Below are positions 1 to 12,075 of a stretch of 64,000 nucleotides of DNA, one piece after another. A program made the translations under genes and the position numbers. This stretch comes from Umbilicaria muhlenbergii (lineage: Eukaryota; Ascomycota; Lecanoromycetes; Umbilicariales; Umbilicariaceae). The stretch spans positions 2,166,808 through 2,230,807 of the forward strand of contig KK106983.1 of NCBI GenBank assembly GCA_000611775.1, read 5' to 3'. Within the stretch, counting starts at the first letter, position 1, and every line of letters begins with the position of its first letter. The notes below the pieces were generated by a model. That model was not told the origin of the DNA and did no database searches. It saw only the letters and a program-made list of their open reading frames with translations.

Positions 1-589
1 GTCGTTTGTCAGACGATTGCCTGGAACAGAATTCCCGGTACCTGCAAAAGCTGCGACGGGTGATCTGTCTCGTCTGTACCATGCGACTTGGAGACGTCCA
101 GCGCTGGACCGAAGACGAACAAGCAGGCTCGGCAGGCTTGCCGAAGGGGCAGAGATGACGTCATATATGGACAGCGATGCTCGGTATGTTCCGTTAGTGG
201 GACCCTCCCAGCTTTCAAGCATAAGGTACCTAAGGTACATGTAGGTAGCTCTAGACTAGGACGAGGTACCTTATCGACTAACCCTCGAAGTGTACGGAGT
301 AGGCTTCACATTCCATACGAGGCAGAGCACCTGGCGTGCCTCCCGATGGGCGCCAACTATCGCACCTACGCTTTGTCGGCTTTGGTGTCCCAAGAGTTGC
401 AACCAGAGAGCCAAAAGGCTCTTCGATAGTCTTTCGCGTCAATTGCCTGCTACCGCAACTGGCGCTGGAGCTCTCACCCTGTCAACGCGACTCCTAGAAC
501 AGTATTGTATTGGCCCAATCGAGCTTTCGACAGGAGGCATCAAGTCTGTAAAAAGAAGGACGCCATCATTGCATGTATGAGGAGCCGAT
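1..589. other. Upstream region of spt8
   Basis: No supportable gene. The open frames here are short and unlike known proteins. The stretch holds the inverted AAGGTACC elements listed separately and presumably the spt8 promoter and 5' leader. Confidence 0.5.
221..274. repeat. 10-bp inverted repeat ATAAGGTACC / GGTACCTTAT
   Basis: Positions 221-230 and 265-274 are exact reverse complements, 34 bp apart. Each arm contains the palindrome GGTACC, and the left arm runs on into a second TAAGGTAC. The same core recurs at 43335-43345 and 45538-45553, always outside genes. It may be a protein-binding palindrome or a dispersed short motif; its role is unknown. Confidence 0.6.
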
Positions 590-2867
590 ATGCAATCCTT
601 TGGCGCAGACGAAGAAGACCGTGACGATGCAGGTTAGCACGCGCATACCTCGATGCTGCGTTCCCTACACTGACCCTAGCACAGGTTCTCCAAACGGGAG
701 TTCGGATAATGACGCGGATGAGCACATGGATGATATGGACGATGCTGACGCAGAGGCTGAAGCCGATCCAGACCATGATGCAGAAGGGGAAGGGGAGAAC
801 GACGACGATGAGGATGATAACGACGACGATGACGACGAACAAAACGGAGAGGAATCGCAAGATCCCTTCCTGGACTCTCCTGCTAGGGGTCAGAACCGGC
901 CTGTCATAGCCTCCAGGCCGGACAGAGGGTCCACTTCCAGCCAAGGCTCGACGGGCTTCGGGGGCCAAGGACAATCTGGCCCTACATCGCATCCCAATCC
1001 GGCGGTACTCTTTACGCCGGCATCTCCAACGCGTTCCTCCTCGGCGGCCAACGCTGCAGCTATCAACTCGCCCAGCGTGCGCCCCGAGGCCCTCACCGCC
1101 CCTGTCTACGATATCGTACCTACAATCGCAGCACCACATAGCACCTCGATCAACGCTATAACTGCGACGCCCGACCTGCGGTGGGTGTTTAGTGGAGGAG
1201 CTGATGGCTACATCAGGAAGTTCAACTGGGTGGAAACCGCCAATGGCAAGGTTATGCTGACTGTAGCGCAACGGCACCCTTTCGTTGATAGCGTTACTAA
1301 AGCAGGTGTCTTGATGAGCTACTGGGAGAACGAAGAATTACAATGTAAGTACTTCTTCGGATTTGTAGCTGGATGAGTATATAAGTCATGCTGACAATGT
1401 ATTGAACGTAGCGAAAGGAGACGATGGATCGTCGTTATCGTCTGTATACTCTTTGGCCGTACAGAGCGAGGGTCTCTGGCTGCTCTCTGGTTTGGAGTCT
1501 GGGGGCATAAATCTCCAGTCGGTGCGCCATGACGAGGGTAAGCGCATATCTTGTCTGCAAAAGCATACTTCCGCAGTTTCCGTCCTACATCTTGCCAAAG
1601 ACGAAAAGTCTGTATTGTCAGGCAGTTGGGATAAACGTGTACTTGACTGGGATCTAAATACTGGTCAAGTGAAACGGAGCTTCGAAGGCAGCGGAGGGCA
1701 GATCTCTGCGCTAGAAATGCGGCCATATTCGAGCTTACCAGTACCGGAGGCGTCTGGCGATATCATTATGAGCAATGGCACCTTCTCTACGGACAGCGTC
1801 GACAAACCTCGTGTTAATGGAGTACTACCCAATGGTGTCGACCACGAGACTGCGATGGAGAACGGTACAGTGGATGCGCCGGCCTCGCCAGCAGACTCGT
1901 TATTCGGGGGTAACGAAGCCGACTCGCTCTTTGGTGACGACGAAGCCGAAGCCGCAGCACCTTCAGGTGGTAATTTCGCTGACGACGACGATGATGAGTT
2001 CTCACGCGCGATTGCAAATGGTATACAGCAGCAGGAGAACGAAGATGCCGAAGGAGATGTCGATATGATTGATGCTGGGCAAGCCACGGGCCCAACGATA
2101 ACGAATGGAGAGGTTGGCGACAACGCCACAATCTCAAATCCAGCTCCTGTGGATGGTCAGACCGCCCCTGCTGAAGAGCCAGAGCCTTTAGTTCTAATGA
2201 ATGGCTTACCACATGCTGAAGAAATGGACACGAACGCAGTCTCTGAGGAAGCTGCTGGTCTAGCAGCATCGGATCCAATGTCAATAGCTGATTCTACCTT
2301 CCTTGCTGCTTGCTTCGATGGTACCCTGCGTGTATGGGATAAACGGAAGCCAGCGCCTGTAGCTAAGATTTCGCCGAAGAACGTGCCTCCTTGGTGCATG
2401 AATGCTTGCTGGTCTCCAGACGGAAATTTCATTTACGCGGGTCGAAGGAACGGCACGGTGGAAGAATTCAGTCTGCATAAAGGGCTTCGCGGTGTCGAGA
2501 GGACTTTCAAGTTCCCTAATGGCAGCGGAGCAGTCAGCGCAGTCCGTGCCATGCCCAACGGACGGCATCTCATCTGGTGAGTCACAAGTACTAGCTTTTA
2601 TTGCTAGGCGGATTGGATGGAATAAAACTGACCAAGACGATCAGCGCATCTTATGATATCTTACGGCTTTACGACCTCCAACAACAGCAATCTTTCAAGC
2701 ATTCCACGGTTCCATTTCTCATCGTTCCTGGACATCGAACTGGCGTCGTTTCGCAACTGTACATTGACCCGACTTGTAGGTATATGATCTCAACGGCTGG
2801 TAACAGAGGCTGGGAAGGTAATTCGACCGAGGTACTACTTGGCTATGAAATAGGTATTGGAACATAG
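590..2867 (+). CDS. spt8: Spt8, WD40 subunit of the SAGA complex
   Basis: Spt8 is the SAGA subunit that contacts TATA-binding protein. Proposed exons are 590-632, 685-1344, 1412-2576 and 2645-2867, giving 696 aa in a frame that closes exactly. The start at 590 (MQSFGADEEDRDDA) is preferred because the donor at 633 joins it to the conserved acidic N-terminus. Visible parts are a long Asp/Glu-rich tract (about residues 20-80), a Ser/Pro-rich linker, the family hallmark YDIVPTIAAPHSTSINA followed by FSGGADGYIRKFNW, then further WD40 blades (LSGSWDKRVLDWDL, FDGTLRVWDKRKP, CASYDILRLYDL). The blades are separated by an acidic, low-complexity insert (about residues 360-540) of the kind seen in fungal orthologues. 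The last block (PGHRTGVVSQLYIDPTCRYM) is also family-specific. Introns are 52, 67 and 68 nt. Identity is secure; the first exon is inferred from splice signals only. Confidence 0.93.
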
Positions 2868-3841
2868 GCGCGGGAGAGGTTAGTGAGGGTTGGATATCGA
2901 AAAGAAGTGCTAGAGGCGTTGAGATTTGGTCTATCGCTATTTGCGTCCTGGCGTCGAGAGATACCCTGTCATATTCGACGAAGAGTTGGGCCTTTTGCAT
3001 GGCGGATAGGAGTCTGAAATCATCCATCAATGTGTATTGGACAGCGGCCACATTTTGTGCAAAGGAGTACAGTCGGCTGCACAGAGCTGGAATCTTTGAG
3101 CTTTAACAATTGACTCCGCCCAATACCGGCTATCCTATTGTTCTGACGACACCTTCCTCTGTTGATGCAAGAGTGTGATTCAGCTCTTACCCGCTGCTAT
3201 TGTTGCCTCGAATAGGGTTCCCACGAGCTCTTGGCGCTAGCGAGGTGATCTCGCCATCAACACACAGAGCGACCTGTCGACTCATAATCCATCACTCCGC
3301 CTCTCGCAACCATCGGGACATCGGGATCATCTTGCTACTGATGCACATTGCAGGTCAGACATAACACGCTTCATCTGGCTGGTCAATAACCCGATACATG
3401 CTTGAGCTTCCGCTGGTGTGATCTACTTGGCTAATATCACTTGCAAATATCACTTGTCTGGACATTCACCACAGCGCCATCACAACGTCATTGATCTACA
3501 GCTCCGCCATCTCGTTGTCGCGTCGACTCTGTTTACTCGAATAACCATCCAAGACAACAACTTTCTGACCCTTCCGAACTACTCAGCCTCGCGGGCTTGG
3601 CCCACCGCTCTGGAAGTTGTCACCACTTTGCTAACACTGAAACCCTTAGCTGAGCTCTCTGCTTTGAGAAACAACTGGAAGGCGGGCCAGAAGCGCTGCA
3701 ACCTTAAGATCTCGGAGCTTCGACACTGACCTTTCACCAAGCTGCGCTTGTAAGGAACCAGTACTGCCATCAGAACACGCCATCACTCGAAAGTTTCACA
3801 CATCAAAACCTCAAACGCAGTCATCTGCAACAACTGCTAGA
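2868..3841. other. Intergenic, spt8 to DUF7918 gene
   Basis: I see no gene. The right half (about 3430-3840) is C/A-rich with CAAC/ATCAC strings typical of fungal 5' leaders, and ends at the next gene's ATG with a CAACAACTGCTAGA context. Confidence 0.5.
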
Positions 3842-6284
3842 ATGCCGACCCTTCGAGACGTTACCGTGCATATAACAGACCCAAACAAGGTGAAACTGCA
3901 AGAATGGGGCATTCAGACACTACGCGGTCACAACAAAGTCTCCTCGTACATCAAATCAGAAACAGATATGTCTTTCCAAATCATGATCCAGCCAAAGATC
4001 CCTTACATTGCATCCGACGCAGCATCCGCACATGGCTATGAGACGCGCATGCGGGGAACTGAGCGCCCTGGATTCTTCAAGATGGAGGATGAGTGGGTGG
4101 ACATAGATGAAGACTATGGGGCTCCAGGTACGACACCACAGCCACGAGCCTTACCTTCCATACAATCACCATTAGCTGAACATCTACAGGAATCGGTGAT
4201 CGAAACCGGAGAGGTACATCACGGTCGAACAGTAGCGAATATCGGCGCCAACGACGGTCGGGCTCAGACGGTGACAGCCACGGACAACCCGATCAACTTC
4301 AGTCAAGGGAAGAGCACAAAAGCCTTTCTTCACCATTACGTCCACAAGACCGCCGCCGTATTCCACCTCCTCCCTTCCACTTCCTTGCTTCGCTTTATCT
4401 TGATGGGCGGGATAAGCCAGAACGAAAAGCTATTGTGTACCTCGATCCGGGCGATGCGGACTACAACCGCCCGGATGGGAGAGTCCAAATGAAGACTCGC
4501 TGGGTGGAAGGCAAAGATGGCCGACTGAAGGAACATGCGTGGGTCTTTAAGGATGTTGGCATCGAGACGGTCTTCGATAAAATGCTCATTTCCGGTGATC
4601 ATCAAGTCTCTGGCAATGTGCACAAGCGTGATGAAGATGCCATTATCGCTGCCATGGAGTCAACCGACCTTGAACCAGATAGCGACATCAGGAGAGAAGA
4701 AAAGAGCCAGGTCGGTCAAATCGTGATTGAGATCCAGAGGGTTAAGCTTGGAGAGAAATGGGATGACAAGAACTTTCGCGCGAAATTCAAGGAGGATGAT
4801 ATCAAAGACGTCAACGTGGAGGGAGCCAATTCAGACATCACGCACACAGCTGGGTGAGTGATCATCACTATGCCCTTACCCGTTTTTACTCTCGCTGATG
4901 CTCTCAGCTTTACTTGTGGAAAGAGCCTGGGTCCGCAGCCAATTCGAGTTGTGGCTTACACACTTTACAAGGAGGAAGAGGGTCCATACGCTACATTCCA
5001 ATTCTTCTACCGCAGTCAAGGTATGCTACAGCGTCTTGGATAGTGGTGCTTGTGGTGGTGCTGACCATGGGTGATGCAGAAAATCTTGAAAAGTTCAACT
5101 TCGCCGGGTTTCCACGAGCCTCGAGGATGCTCCGGAGTCGTCGACAGCTGGACGCCACGATGTCTGGCATGACTCCACTAAGTATAGCCAAACCATTGCC
5201 ACCTTCGAAAAGTAGAACCTTAAACTTCGAAGAGAATCTCAAGCGGAAGAGCTCAAATAAGACATTGGAGCCTCAATATAACTTTGGCGACAGTTATCGC
5301 GATGATGAGCCCGAATTCAAGAAGGAGGAGTCGCCGTCACCAACAAACAACAAGCTGCTATCACTACCGTTGGATGCTACGACAGGAAGCAACACCGAGA
5401 CTTCGCCAAGCTCGAGGAAAGATAGGAGCTCAGCAACAGGGAGTGATAGTTCTTTGTTCAAGCCAAGTTCCAGCCACAGCCGCTACACGCTACAAAGTGT
5501 AGGCAAAGAGAATACTTCGGGCGTACCACGTCAAACGTTGGCGTTCACCTCCATACAAGCACCCAAAACCAGTATACCAGGTCTCTTCAACTCACCAGAG
5601 GCTTCCCAGTCATCCACAACCTCCACGCTCAAAGACATAGGTGCAGAGGCCTCCCAACCAGACCATGACTCTGAGCTAGCCTATCGCGCATCGATCTACT
5701 CAAGCGACTTAGATGCAGACGACGAGCACTCGGATTCTGATCTTGGAAACGAAACAGGCAGTGACAAGGAAAACACCGACATTGACTTTCTCGCTTACAT
5801 CAACGAGGGTAACGACGACCGTCTCGGATTACATCTCGAACTCAGTAAAATCGCTATTGGGGAGAAGCGCTGTCGAAGTCCCGAGGATGATGACGATGAA
5901 GCGACCTACGACAACGCTTTGGGCGACAAATCTTCGCGAATCAAGGAAGAGGAGAACGAAGAGTCAGCGACGCGACCTTTGCTACTGCTTGGATATCCAA
6001 GTTTCGAAGAGCAGAAGAGGGAGATAGCGCAGTCGCGGAGATCGAACGAGAATGAGAAACCCGCGGCAGGGCTGCCAGGGCAGGTGAAGGCCCCAGCCAA
6101 GCGTGTCAAGTTTTCAGATGGCGAAGAGCAGCTTGCCATGGACAAGTGGGCGACTGTACGTGATCAACTGAAATACGAAAAGGCGATGGAGAGGGCAAAA
6201 AGTCTGCGTGATAGCTTATATTGGGAGCTAGCTTTGGCAGAGGCTGACAGTACCAAGCGCACTGGGAATGTCAGTGATTTGTGA
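3842..6284 (+). CDS. DUF7918-type fungal protein, function unknown
   Basis: Exons 3842-4127, 4190-4853, 4908-5020 and 5080-6284 join in phase to give 755 aa. The N-terminal half looks like the fungal family I know as DUF7918: it opens with a strand-like MPTLRDVTVHITD, has NKVSSYIKSETDMSFQI, then FLASLYLDGRDKPERKA, WVFKDVGIETVFDKM and VVAYTLYKEEEGPYATFQFF near residue 340. The 62-nt intron at 4128-4189 is needed to keep the frame between PKIPY and FLASLYLDG. It leaves an Arg/Ser-rich loop inside the domain. The second half (about 355-755) is disordered, acidic and Ser-rich, with KRVKF near the end. No catalytic motif is visible. The domain assignment is good; the biological role is unknown. 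Confidence 0.8.
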
Positions 6285-6803
6285 GGTACTTGTTGGTGTT
6301 TCTTGGCAGTTGGACCATCTTTGGGAGTCTTGGACGGAGGTTGGCAAGCAGCGGGCGCAACAAATCAAGGGTGAAAGAGTCAGCGCATGTGCTCAAATAT
6401 TGGAACCATGCTGCAGTAGGGGCCAATTCCAACTATTCTCTATGGTCTACGGGCTAATTAGACAATGATCTGCCTTGCTCTCACACGGAAGTCAAACATC
6501 AGCTCTGTAAATCAAATCCATCCCCAATATGATTGCGAATGAAGGTTCTCGAGATGCTCCTTCTACAACCTCCGTGTCGGAAAGGGCAAAGTAAAATACT
6601 ACGCTGCATTGTTGTTTACCGAGCCATGGACTTCCACTCCATTCCATGATAAAGTGAAGTAGCTAACACCTACGCCCGACACTGTTTTTGTAATTGTAAT
6701 AGCTCAGTGACACAATCGACACGCCAGAATCATCATTGCCCAACCTTCAAAGCACCTCTACTCCAATCCTGTACAACACGCAACCCAACTCCGCCTACCC
6801 TAG
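6285..6803. other. Intergenic, DUF7918 gene to doa1
   Basis: No gene seen. It contains the 3' end of the previous transcript and an A/C-rich leader (6700-6800) before the doa1 ATG. Confidence 0.5.
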
Positions 6804-9336
6804 ATGAACGACTACAAGCTCTCCGCCTCGCTAGAGGGGCACGAAGACGACGTAAGTCCACGACAGCTCCCCCCAAGCTCTTCTACACCCCCCGCAGCAT
6901 CTCTAACACCACACCCCCGCAACAGGTCCGCAGCGTCGCCTTCCCCCACCCCAGCTTCGTCCTCTCCGCCTCCCGCGACGCCACCGTCCGCCTCTGGAAA
7001 CTCCTCTCCCACGACCCCCCCAAATACGACTGTTCGATAAGCACGCACGGCTCGGCCTTCATAAACGCCGTCGCCTACCTCCCCCCCTCATCGGCGTATC
7101 CGGATGGCTTGATCGTGTCCGGTGGCAAGGACACGATCATCGAGGTGCGGCGGCCGGGGAAGCCGCCGGAAGAGAATGCGGAGGCGTTACTGTTGGGACA
7201 TGCGGGGAATGTGTGCGCGTTGGATGGGAATGCGGAGGGCGGGTGGGTGGTTAGTGGGAGTTGGGATGGGTCGGCGAGGGTGTGGGGGGTGGGGAGGTGG
7301 GAGTGTCAGGGGGTGCTGGAGGGGCATGGGGGGAGTGTTTGGGGGGTTTTGGCGTTGGATCGGGATACGATTGTTACAGGTTTGTCTGGACGGTTGATGT
7401 GTTGTGGTGATGTGTGGACTAAGACTTTCCACCAACAGCATGCGCCGATAAGTTTATTCGCGTCTTTAGTCCGTCGGGCAAGTTACTTCATACTATCAAG
7501 GGCAACACGGATGTGGTGCGCGCTCTCTGCCGGGTACCCAAGGGCCATCCTTCGAGAGCCGATTTTGCTTCGGCTAGCAACGACGGTATCATACGGTTAT
7601 GGCGGCTTGATGGGCGCCAGGTCGGCGAGCTCCTAGGTCATGACAGCTTCATATACTCCCTCGCCAGTCTACCGACCGGAGAGCTCGTCAGCTCGGGCGA
7701 GGATCGGACAGTCCGTATCTGGAGAGGAAACGAGTGTATACAGACAATTACACATCCTGCGATATCTGTCTGGGGTGTAGCAGTATGCTCGGAAAACGGA
7801 GATCTGGTCAGTGGTGCCAGCGACAGAATAGTACGGATTTTCAGTCGAGAAAAGGAACGACAAGCAGAACTGCAAGCCCTTCAAGCCTTTGAGGACTCTG
7901 TCAAGTCATCGTCGATACCTCAGCAAGCAGTTGGCGAAGTTAACAAGGAGAAGTTGCCTGGGCCGGAGTTTCTACTACAGAAATCCGGTGCAAAGGAAGG
8001 TCAGGTGGTAATGATACGAGAAGCCGACGGCAGTGTGACCGCCCACCAATGGTCGCAAGGTGCACAACTCTGGATGAACGTCGGCACCGTCGTCGACGCA
8101 GTCGGCAGCAGTGGAAAGAAGAAAGATTACCTCGGCAAAGACTACGACTACGTCTTCGACGTCGACATCGAAGACGGCAAACCCCCTCTGAAACTCCCCT
8201 ACAACCTCTCACAAAACCCATACGAAGCCGCAACGAAATTCATCCAAGAAAACGAACTCCCAATGACCTACCTCGACCAAGTCGCCGCCTTCATCACAAC
8301 CAACACCCAAGGCGCCACTCTCGGTCAAACCTCTTCCCAAGCAGCACCAGCAGGCGCCGACCCCTGGGGCACCGAATCGCGCTACCGCCCCGGCGAAACT
8401 GCCTCCCCACCCTCCCAATCCGCCCCACCTCCCTCGCGCCCGAAAGTCCTCCCGCAAAAAACTTACCTCACAATCACCACCGCCAACATCGCCACCATCC
8501 GCGCCAAAATCGTCGAACTAAACACCGGCCTAATAACAACCTCCAAAGACCTCTCGCTCAACCCTTCCCAACTCGAACTCCTCGAAAAACTAACCTCGCA
8601 TCTCGCGCACCAACTTTCGACCTCTTCCTCTACCTCTGCCTCTACCTCCGCCTCCGCCGGCGCCGCCACCCCCCTCCTCACAGCCGGCCTCGACCTGCTC
8701 CTCCAAATCTGCACGACCTGGCCCCCCCCCTCCCGCCTCCCCGCCCTCGACCTCCTGCGCCTCCTCGCAGCCGCCACGCCCGTAGCAGGCACATGGCGGT
8801 CCTCATCCACCGGCGGGACACTCATCGACGCACTGGCTGATAGTGGCGTTTTCGACGATACAGAGAGGGTGAATAACATCATGCTCGCTGTGCGGGCGCT
8901 GTCAAATATGTTCGCGCATGAGGAGGGGAGGGGTTTGCTGGGGGGTGGCTTTGAGCAGGTGCAGGGGCTTGTCAAAGCGGTTACTGCTGGCACGGGGAAT
9001 CATAAGAATCGGAATTTAATGATTGCGGTGACGACGCTCTATATCAACTACGCGGTGCTGTTAACGGAAGAGCAAGGGGAGGGGCCATCGAGTACCGACC
9101 GCGGCTTGGTACTGCTCGATTCGCTGACGGGGATCCTGCGCACGGCGACGGATTCGGAGGTTGTGTATCGGGGCCTTGTGGCTTTGGGGACGGTGGTGGT
9201 TGGAGGGGGAGAGGAGGTGCTGGGGGCGGCGAGGGAGGTTTATGGGGTGCAGGAGGTGTTGGAGAGGGTCGAGAGGGTGGTTAGGGAACCGAGGGTGGGG
9301 GGCGTGGTGGGGGAGATTAGGGGGGGGTTGAAATAA
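6804..9336 (+). CDS. doa1: Doa1/Ufd3/Lub1 (PLAA): Cdc48 cofactor in ubiquitin turnover
   Basis: This family binds ubiquitin and the AAA ATPase Cdc48/p97 and controls free ubiquitin levels and degradation. Exons 6804-6851, 6926-7379 and 7439-9336 give 799 aa. Order: a seven-bladed WD40 propeller (about 1-300; SASRDATVRLWKL, SGSWDGSARVW, SSGEDRTVRIWRG, SGASDRIVRIFSR), the PFU ubiquitin-binding domain (about 355-460; READGSVTAHQWS and KDYDYVFDVDIEDG), a Pro/Ser linker, then the armadillo-like PUL domain (about 500-799) that docks Cdc48. The start MNDYKLSASLEGHEDD matches the usual beginning of the first blade. Composition is extreme: C-rich then G-rich at 6930-7380 and again at 8150-9336 (see findings). 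Introns are 74 and 59 nt. Confidence 0.95.
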
Positions 9337-9624
9337 GGGGGTTTAATGTAGGAAGGGAGGGGAGGGGATGGTGTTAGATAGATGTAGATGAGTGGGATAA
9401 AAGGATCGTATTATGGGTTTGTGGTTCTGGTGAGAAGTGTTGAGTGTAGACGAGCGATGGAAGTTTACGACAGCTCTCGTGTACTGTACGATTTCGTGAT
9501 GTGCTGTGGAGGTGATATCTTTCCTTCCCTGAGTCAATTGTTTACGCAATAGAGGTATAGGCGATATATGTCACTTTAGCAACAAGGGAAGCGCTGCTGC
9601 GGTATAACATTCTCATGGTAAAAA

Positions 9625-9880
9625 GTGGTGTTATGCCAATGGAGAAGGCGCTCTCGGAAACGTGTTCCCCAAATCAAAAATAGGTCCAACGCCAAAAAAA
9701 GAGACACTGTTCGGGGATGTGGATTTCGTGGCAAAGGTGGTGTACTACCAAAGAAGGCGTCGTTGGACGAGTCTTCCGTAGCGGAAACTATTCGAGCGCC
9801 AAAGAGAAAGGCACTGCTCGGGGATGTGTACGTTGTGGCGAAAAGCGGTGTTGCACGAGAGAAGAAGGCGCTCTTGTAGG
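9625..9880. repeat. Degenerate tandem repeat, about 110-bp unit, 3 partial copies
   Basis: Three diverged copies of a G-rich segment start at 9625 (GTGGTGTTATGCC), 9737 (GTGGTGTACTACC) and 9845 (GCGGTGTTGCACG), each followed by GAAGGCG. A second shared block, CACTGTTCGGGGATGTG near 9703, recurs as CACTGCTCGGGGATGTG near 9811. Spacings are 112 and 108 bp. The copies are open in the + frame, but no known protein is recognisable. Confidence 0.65.
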
Positions 9881-10351
9881 TCTGTCTTTCGCGACACCAA
9901 GAAATTGCACGGCAAAGTAAAAAGTGCTGCTCGAGATCTCTCCTCCATAGCCAAGTAAGAAAGAAAGTAAAAAATGACCCAGAGTTCTGGGAGGCAAAAG
10001 CTCACAAGCCCGGAGGCTTGCTACGAAACCTTTCGGTTTACAGTCCTGATTTTTGTCGAATATTTGCTGTCGGCCAGATTCGAACCCTGATACTCTCTCG
10101 ACCTGAGCCCCCCAAATTTGCTTGCTGGAGTACTGTACGAACTGCCTCGATGTTTGTCGACCTACCAGGATTGCCACATTCGTAAGACCTAGACAATACC
10201 AAGAAGACCCCATGGACTGCTCTTGCTGCAAACCATGTCGAAAGGCAGGCTCCTCGCGGCACTATAACTCGCCACTCGATAAGCCGCTGGCTGCACTACG
10301 TGGATGCTGGTTGAGAATAAAGGTCTTATTAGAATATATATCCTTTAAAGT

Positions 10352-10639
10352 TTAAAAATATTTGGTAGGGGGATTTGGAAAATTGGATGCAACGAGCAAC
10401 GAATGATATGATAAAAATCGGAAAGAAGGATGCGATTGGGGGTCGTCTAATGTATGCATAGAGATCATAATAATAATGATTAGTGGTGGTTGAGAAACTG
10501 CGTTGCAAAAGGGGGTGGGCGCATGGCAGGTACGCTGCAAAATGCCTTTGGAAATTTTACCACACGTAAAGGCATCGACGTAGGACAACCACAACGACAA
10601 TAGGAAGACCAACAACAAGCGTTGAGTGCAACATTGCAA
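10352..10639 (-). pseudogene. Possible relic of a small cysteine-bearing secreted protein
   Basis: A minus-strand open frame reads a strongly hydrophobic stretch (LLLVFLLSLWLSYVDA) followed by a cysteine-sp spaced tail (FTCGKISKG...TCHAPTPFCNAV). This resembles a signal peptide plus a small mature protein. There is no in-frame ATG: the nearest ATG lies in another frame over the same hydrophobic run. It is either broken, mis-started or chance. Function unknown. Confidence 0.2.
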
Positions 10640-11013
10640 GTACCGTTACCATGGAATCTACAAACCAAATAATGCAAGACTTCCGCAACTCCTGGCCGCA
10701 GATTTATCCTAGAATGCTTCGAGGGGCTGGCAGCGCAATTAATCCACGCGGGACTCGAATAGCAATGGCTGCGCTACCAATTACAACTTGAGGCGTTTAT
10801 TCCAGGTGCATTTCAGCTAATAATCGAGTGAAATTTGGAACATATAGAGAATATATCGTCAGGGCATGATGGCCGAAAGATGGGACGACGTTGATAGCAG
10901 GCCTCAAATGACTAAGCAACCTAGCTGCACCCTAGATCTAATAATAGTGCATCGCCTTCCTCTATACCATTGGATGCTTTGTGTAACGCCCCGTAAACCT
11001 CAGGCACCAGGAG

Positions 11014-12075
11014 ATGGGTGATATTGAGCTTACAAAAGAAGGCGCTATCAACCAAGGCGCGCAACCAAGACTTTTCTTATCCTTCTCCCAATGATGGCAC
11101 TAAGCCCCTACTATCTGGCACCGCCGACGCCTCCTCATAGTCCTTCTCCTAATCACATGTGTCCTAACCTCCCTCCACTCCCACCTCGACAACTTCCTCC
11201 ACCCCGAAACCGCCCGCAGTCTCGCCGCCAACTAGGCCCCCCAAACCCCCATGGACACCTCTACCCCCTCAACCCCCACCCCCTTGGCTCCTCGAAATCG
11301 CCTCCCTAATCCCCTAATTCTACGCCCACTTCCAAAAAAGCGCTACCTCCCCCCCAACTCCATCACCTTACGCCCCCCCCACCAGTCCCCCCCTAACCAC
11401 TCCATAGTCAGGTGTGCACGTCAACCGGCGGACAAGCTGCTGACTAAACCGCCTGTCCCCAGCTAAGCCGCATCAGGGCATCGCGAGCTTCATCGACGAA
11501 CGTCTTATCTGCGGACAGGCTGTATAGTCATCATCGCCGACTCAACAGCCTTGTCAACAGCTAGGCCAGATCCACCCTCGCGCTCTCCCTCGGCCTCACC
11601 CCCCCCGCCATCGCGTTCCTCTACCTCCTCCCCTCCGTCCGGGGTCAGACGGCCCGGGGCGGCGGCGACCCCGGCGAACAAGGATTCCTCCTCGGTGGCG
11701 CCGCCCTCGCTGATTTCTGCGACGTTGCTATGCTGGAGCAGTTGCGGGATCCGCTATTCGGCACCCCTACTGACAACGGTTGCGATAGCGACGACGAGAA
11801 CGGGCCCGACATGCGGCCGTGGTATGTCGCGCTCAACCAGCTCGGAAGCACGGGACGGTAGTGGTGGTGGATTTGGAGACGCGGGAGCTGTGGGGGGAGG
11901 ACCAGGAGGTGGCGGGGACGGGGGATCCGGGGCTGGGTGTGGGTGGTGTGGTAGGTGTTTGGAGTGGGTGATTTGGGGGTTGTATCCTGGGATGGGGGAC
12001 TGGATGGCGGATGCTTATGAGAGGCTTTGTTTCGAGAATGGCTGGCCTGATGATTTCAACGGTATTGACGGATGA
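11014..12075 (+). pseudogene. Broken gene for a membrane protein, unknown family
   Basis: Coding-like pieces lie in order but in shifting frames. From the ATG at 11014 one frame reads MGDIELTKEGAINQG and, after stops, a basic-then-hydrophobic segment RRRLLIVLLLITCVLTSL. A second hydrophobic segment LALSLGLTPPAIAFLYLLP (from about 11576) leads into a soluble part ending near 11868. A last in-frame piece, WGLYPGMGDWMADAYERL, ends at the stop at 12075. Several stops could derive from CAG, CAA or CGA by C-to-T change. The block runs from very C-rich (11080-11640) to G-rich (11850-12070). Undetected introns could account for some breaks, but no good GT/AG pairs bridge the first ones. Family unknown. 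Confidence 0.45.

Larger units (their letters stand above)
9337..11013. other. Intergenic with repeat and weak relics
   Basis: No intact gene. It contains the degenerate tandem repeat at 9625-9880, a tRNA-like T-arm near 10073-10092 that does not fold (rejected), and a possible secreted-protein relic at 10352-10639. From 10320 the sequence turns A/T-rich. Confidence 0.5.

Noticed and set aside
8049-8840. 263-codon frame inside doa1
   Set aside because: It is Arg/Pro-rich shadow translation of the C-rich coding strand in another frame.
10060-10190. tRNA-like sequence on the minus strand (GGTTCGAAT T-loop)
   Set aside because: The B-box is good, but the T-stem needs mismatches, no acceptor stem pairs and the A-box candidate is over 70 nt away. 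It is at most a relic.
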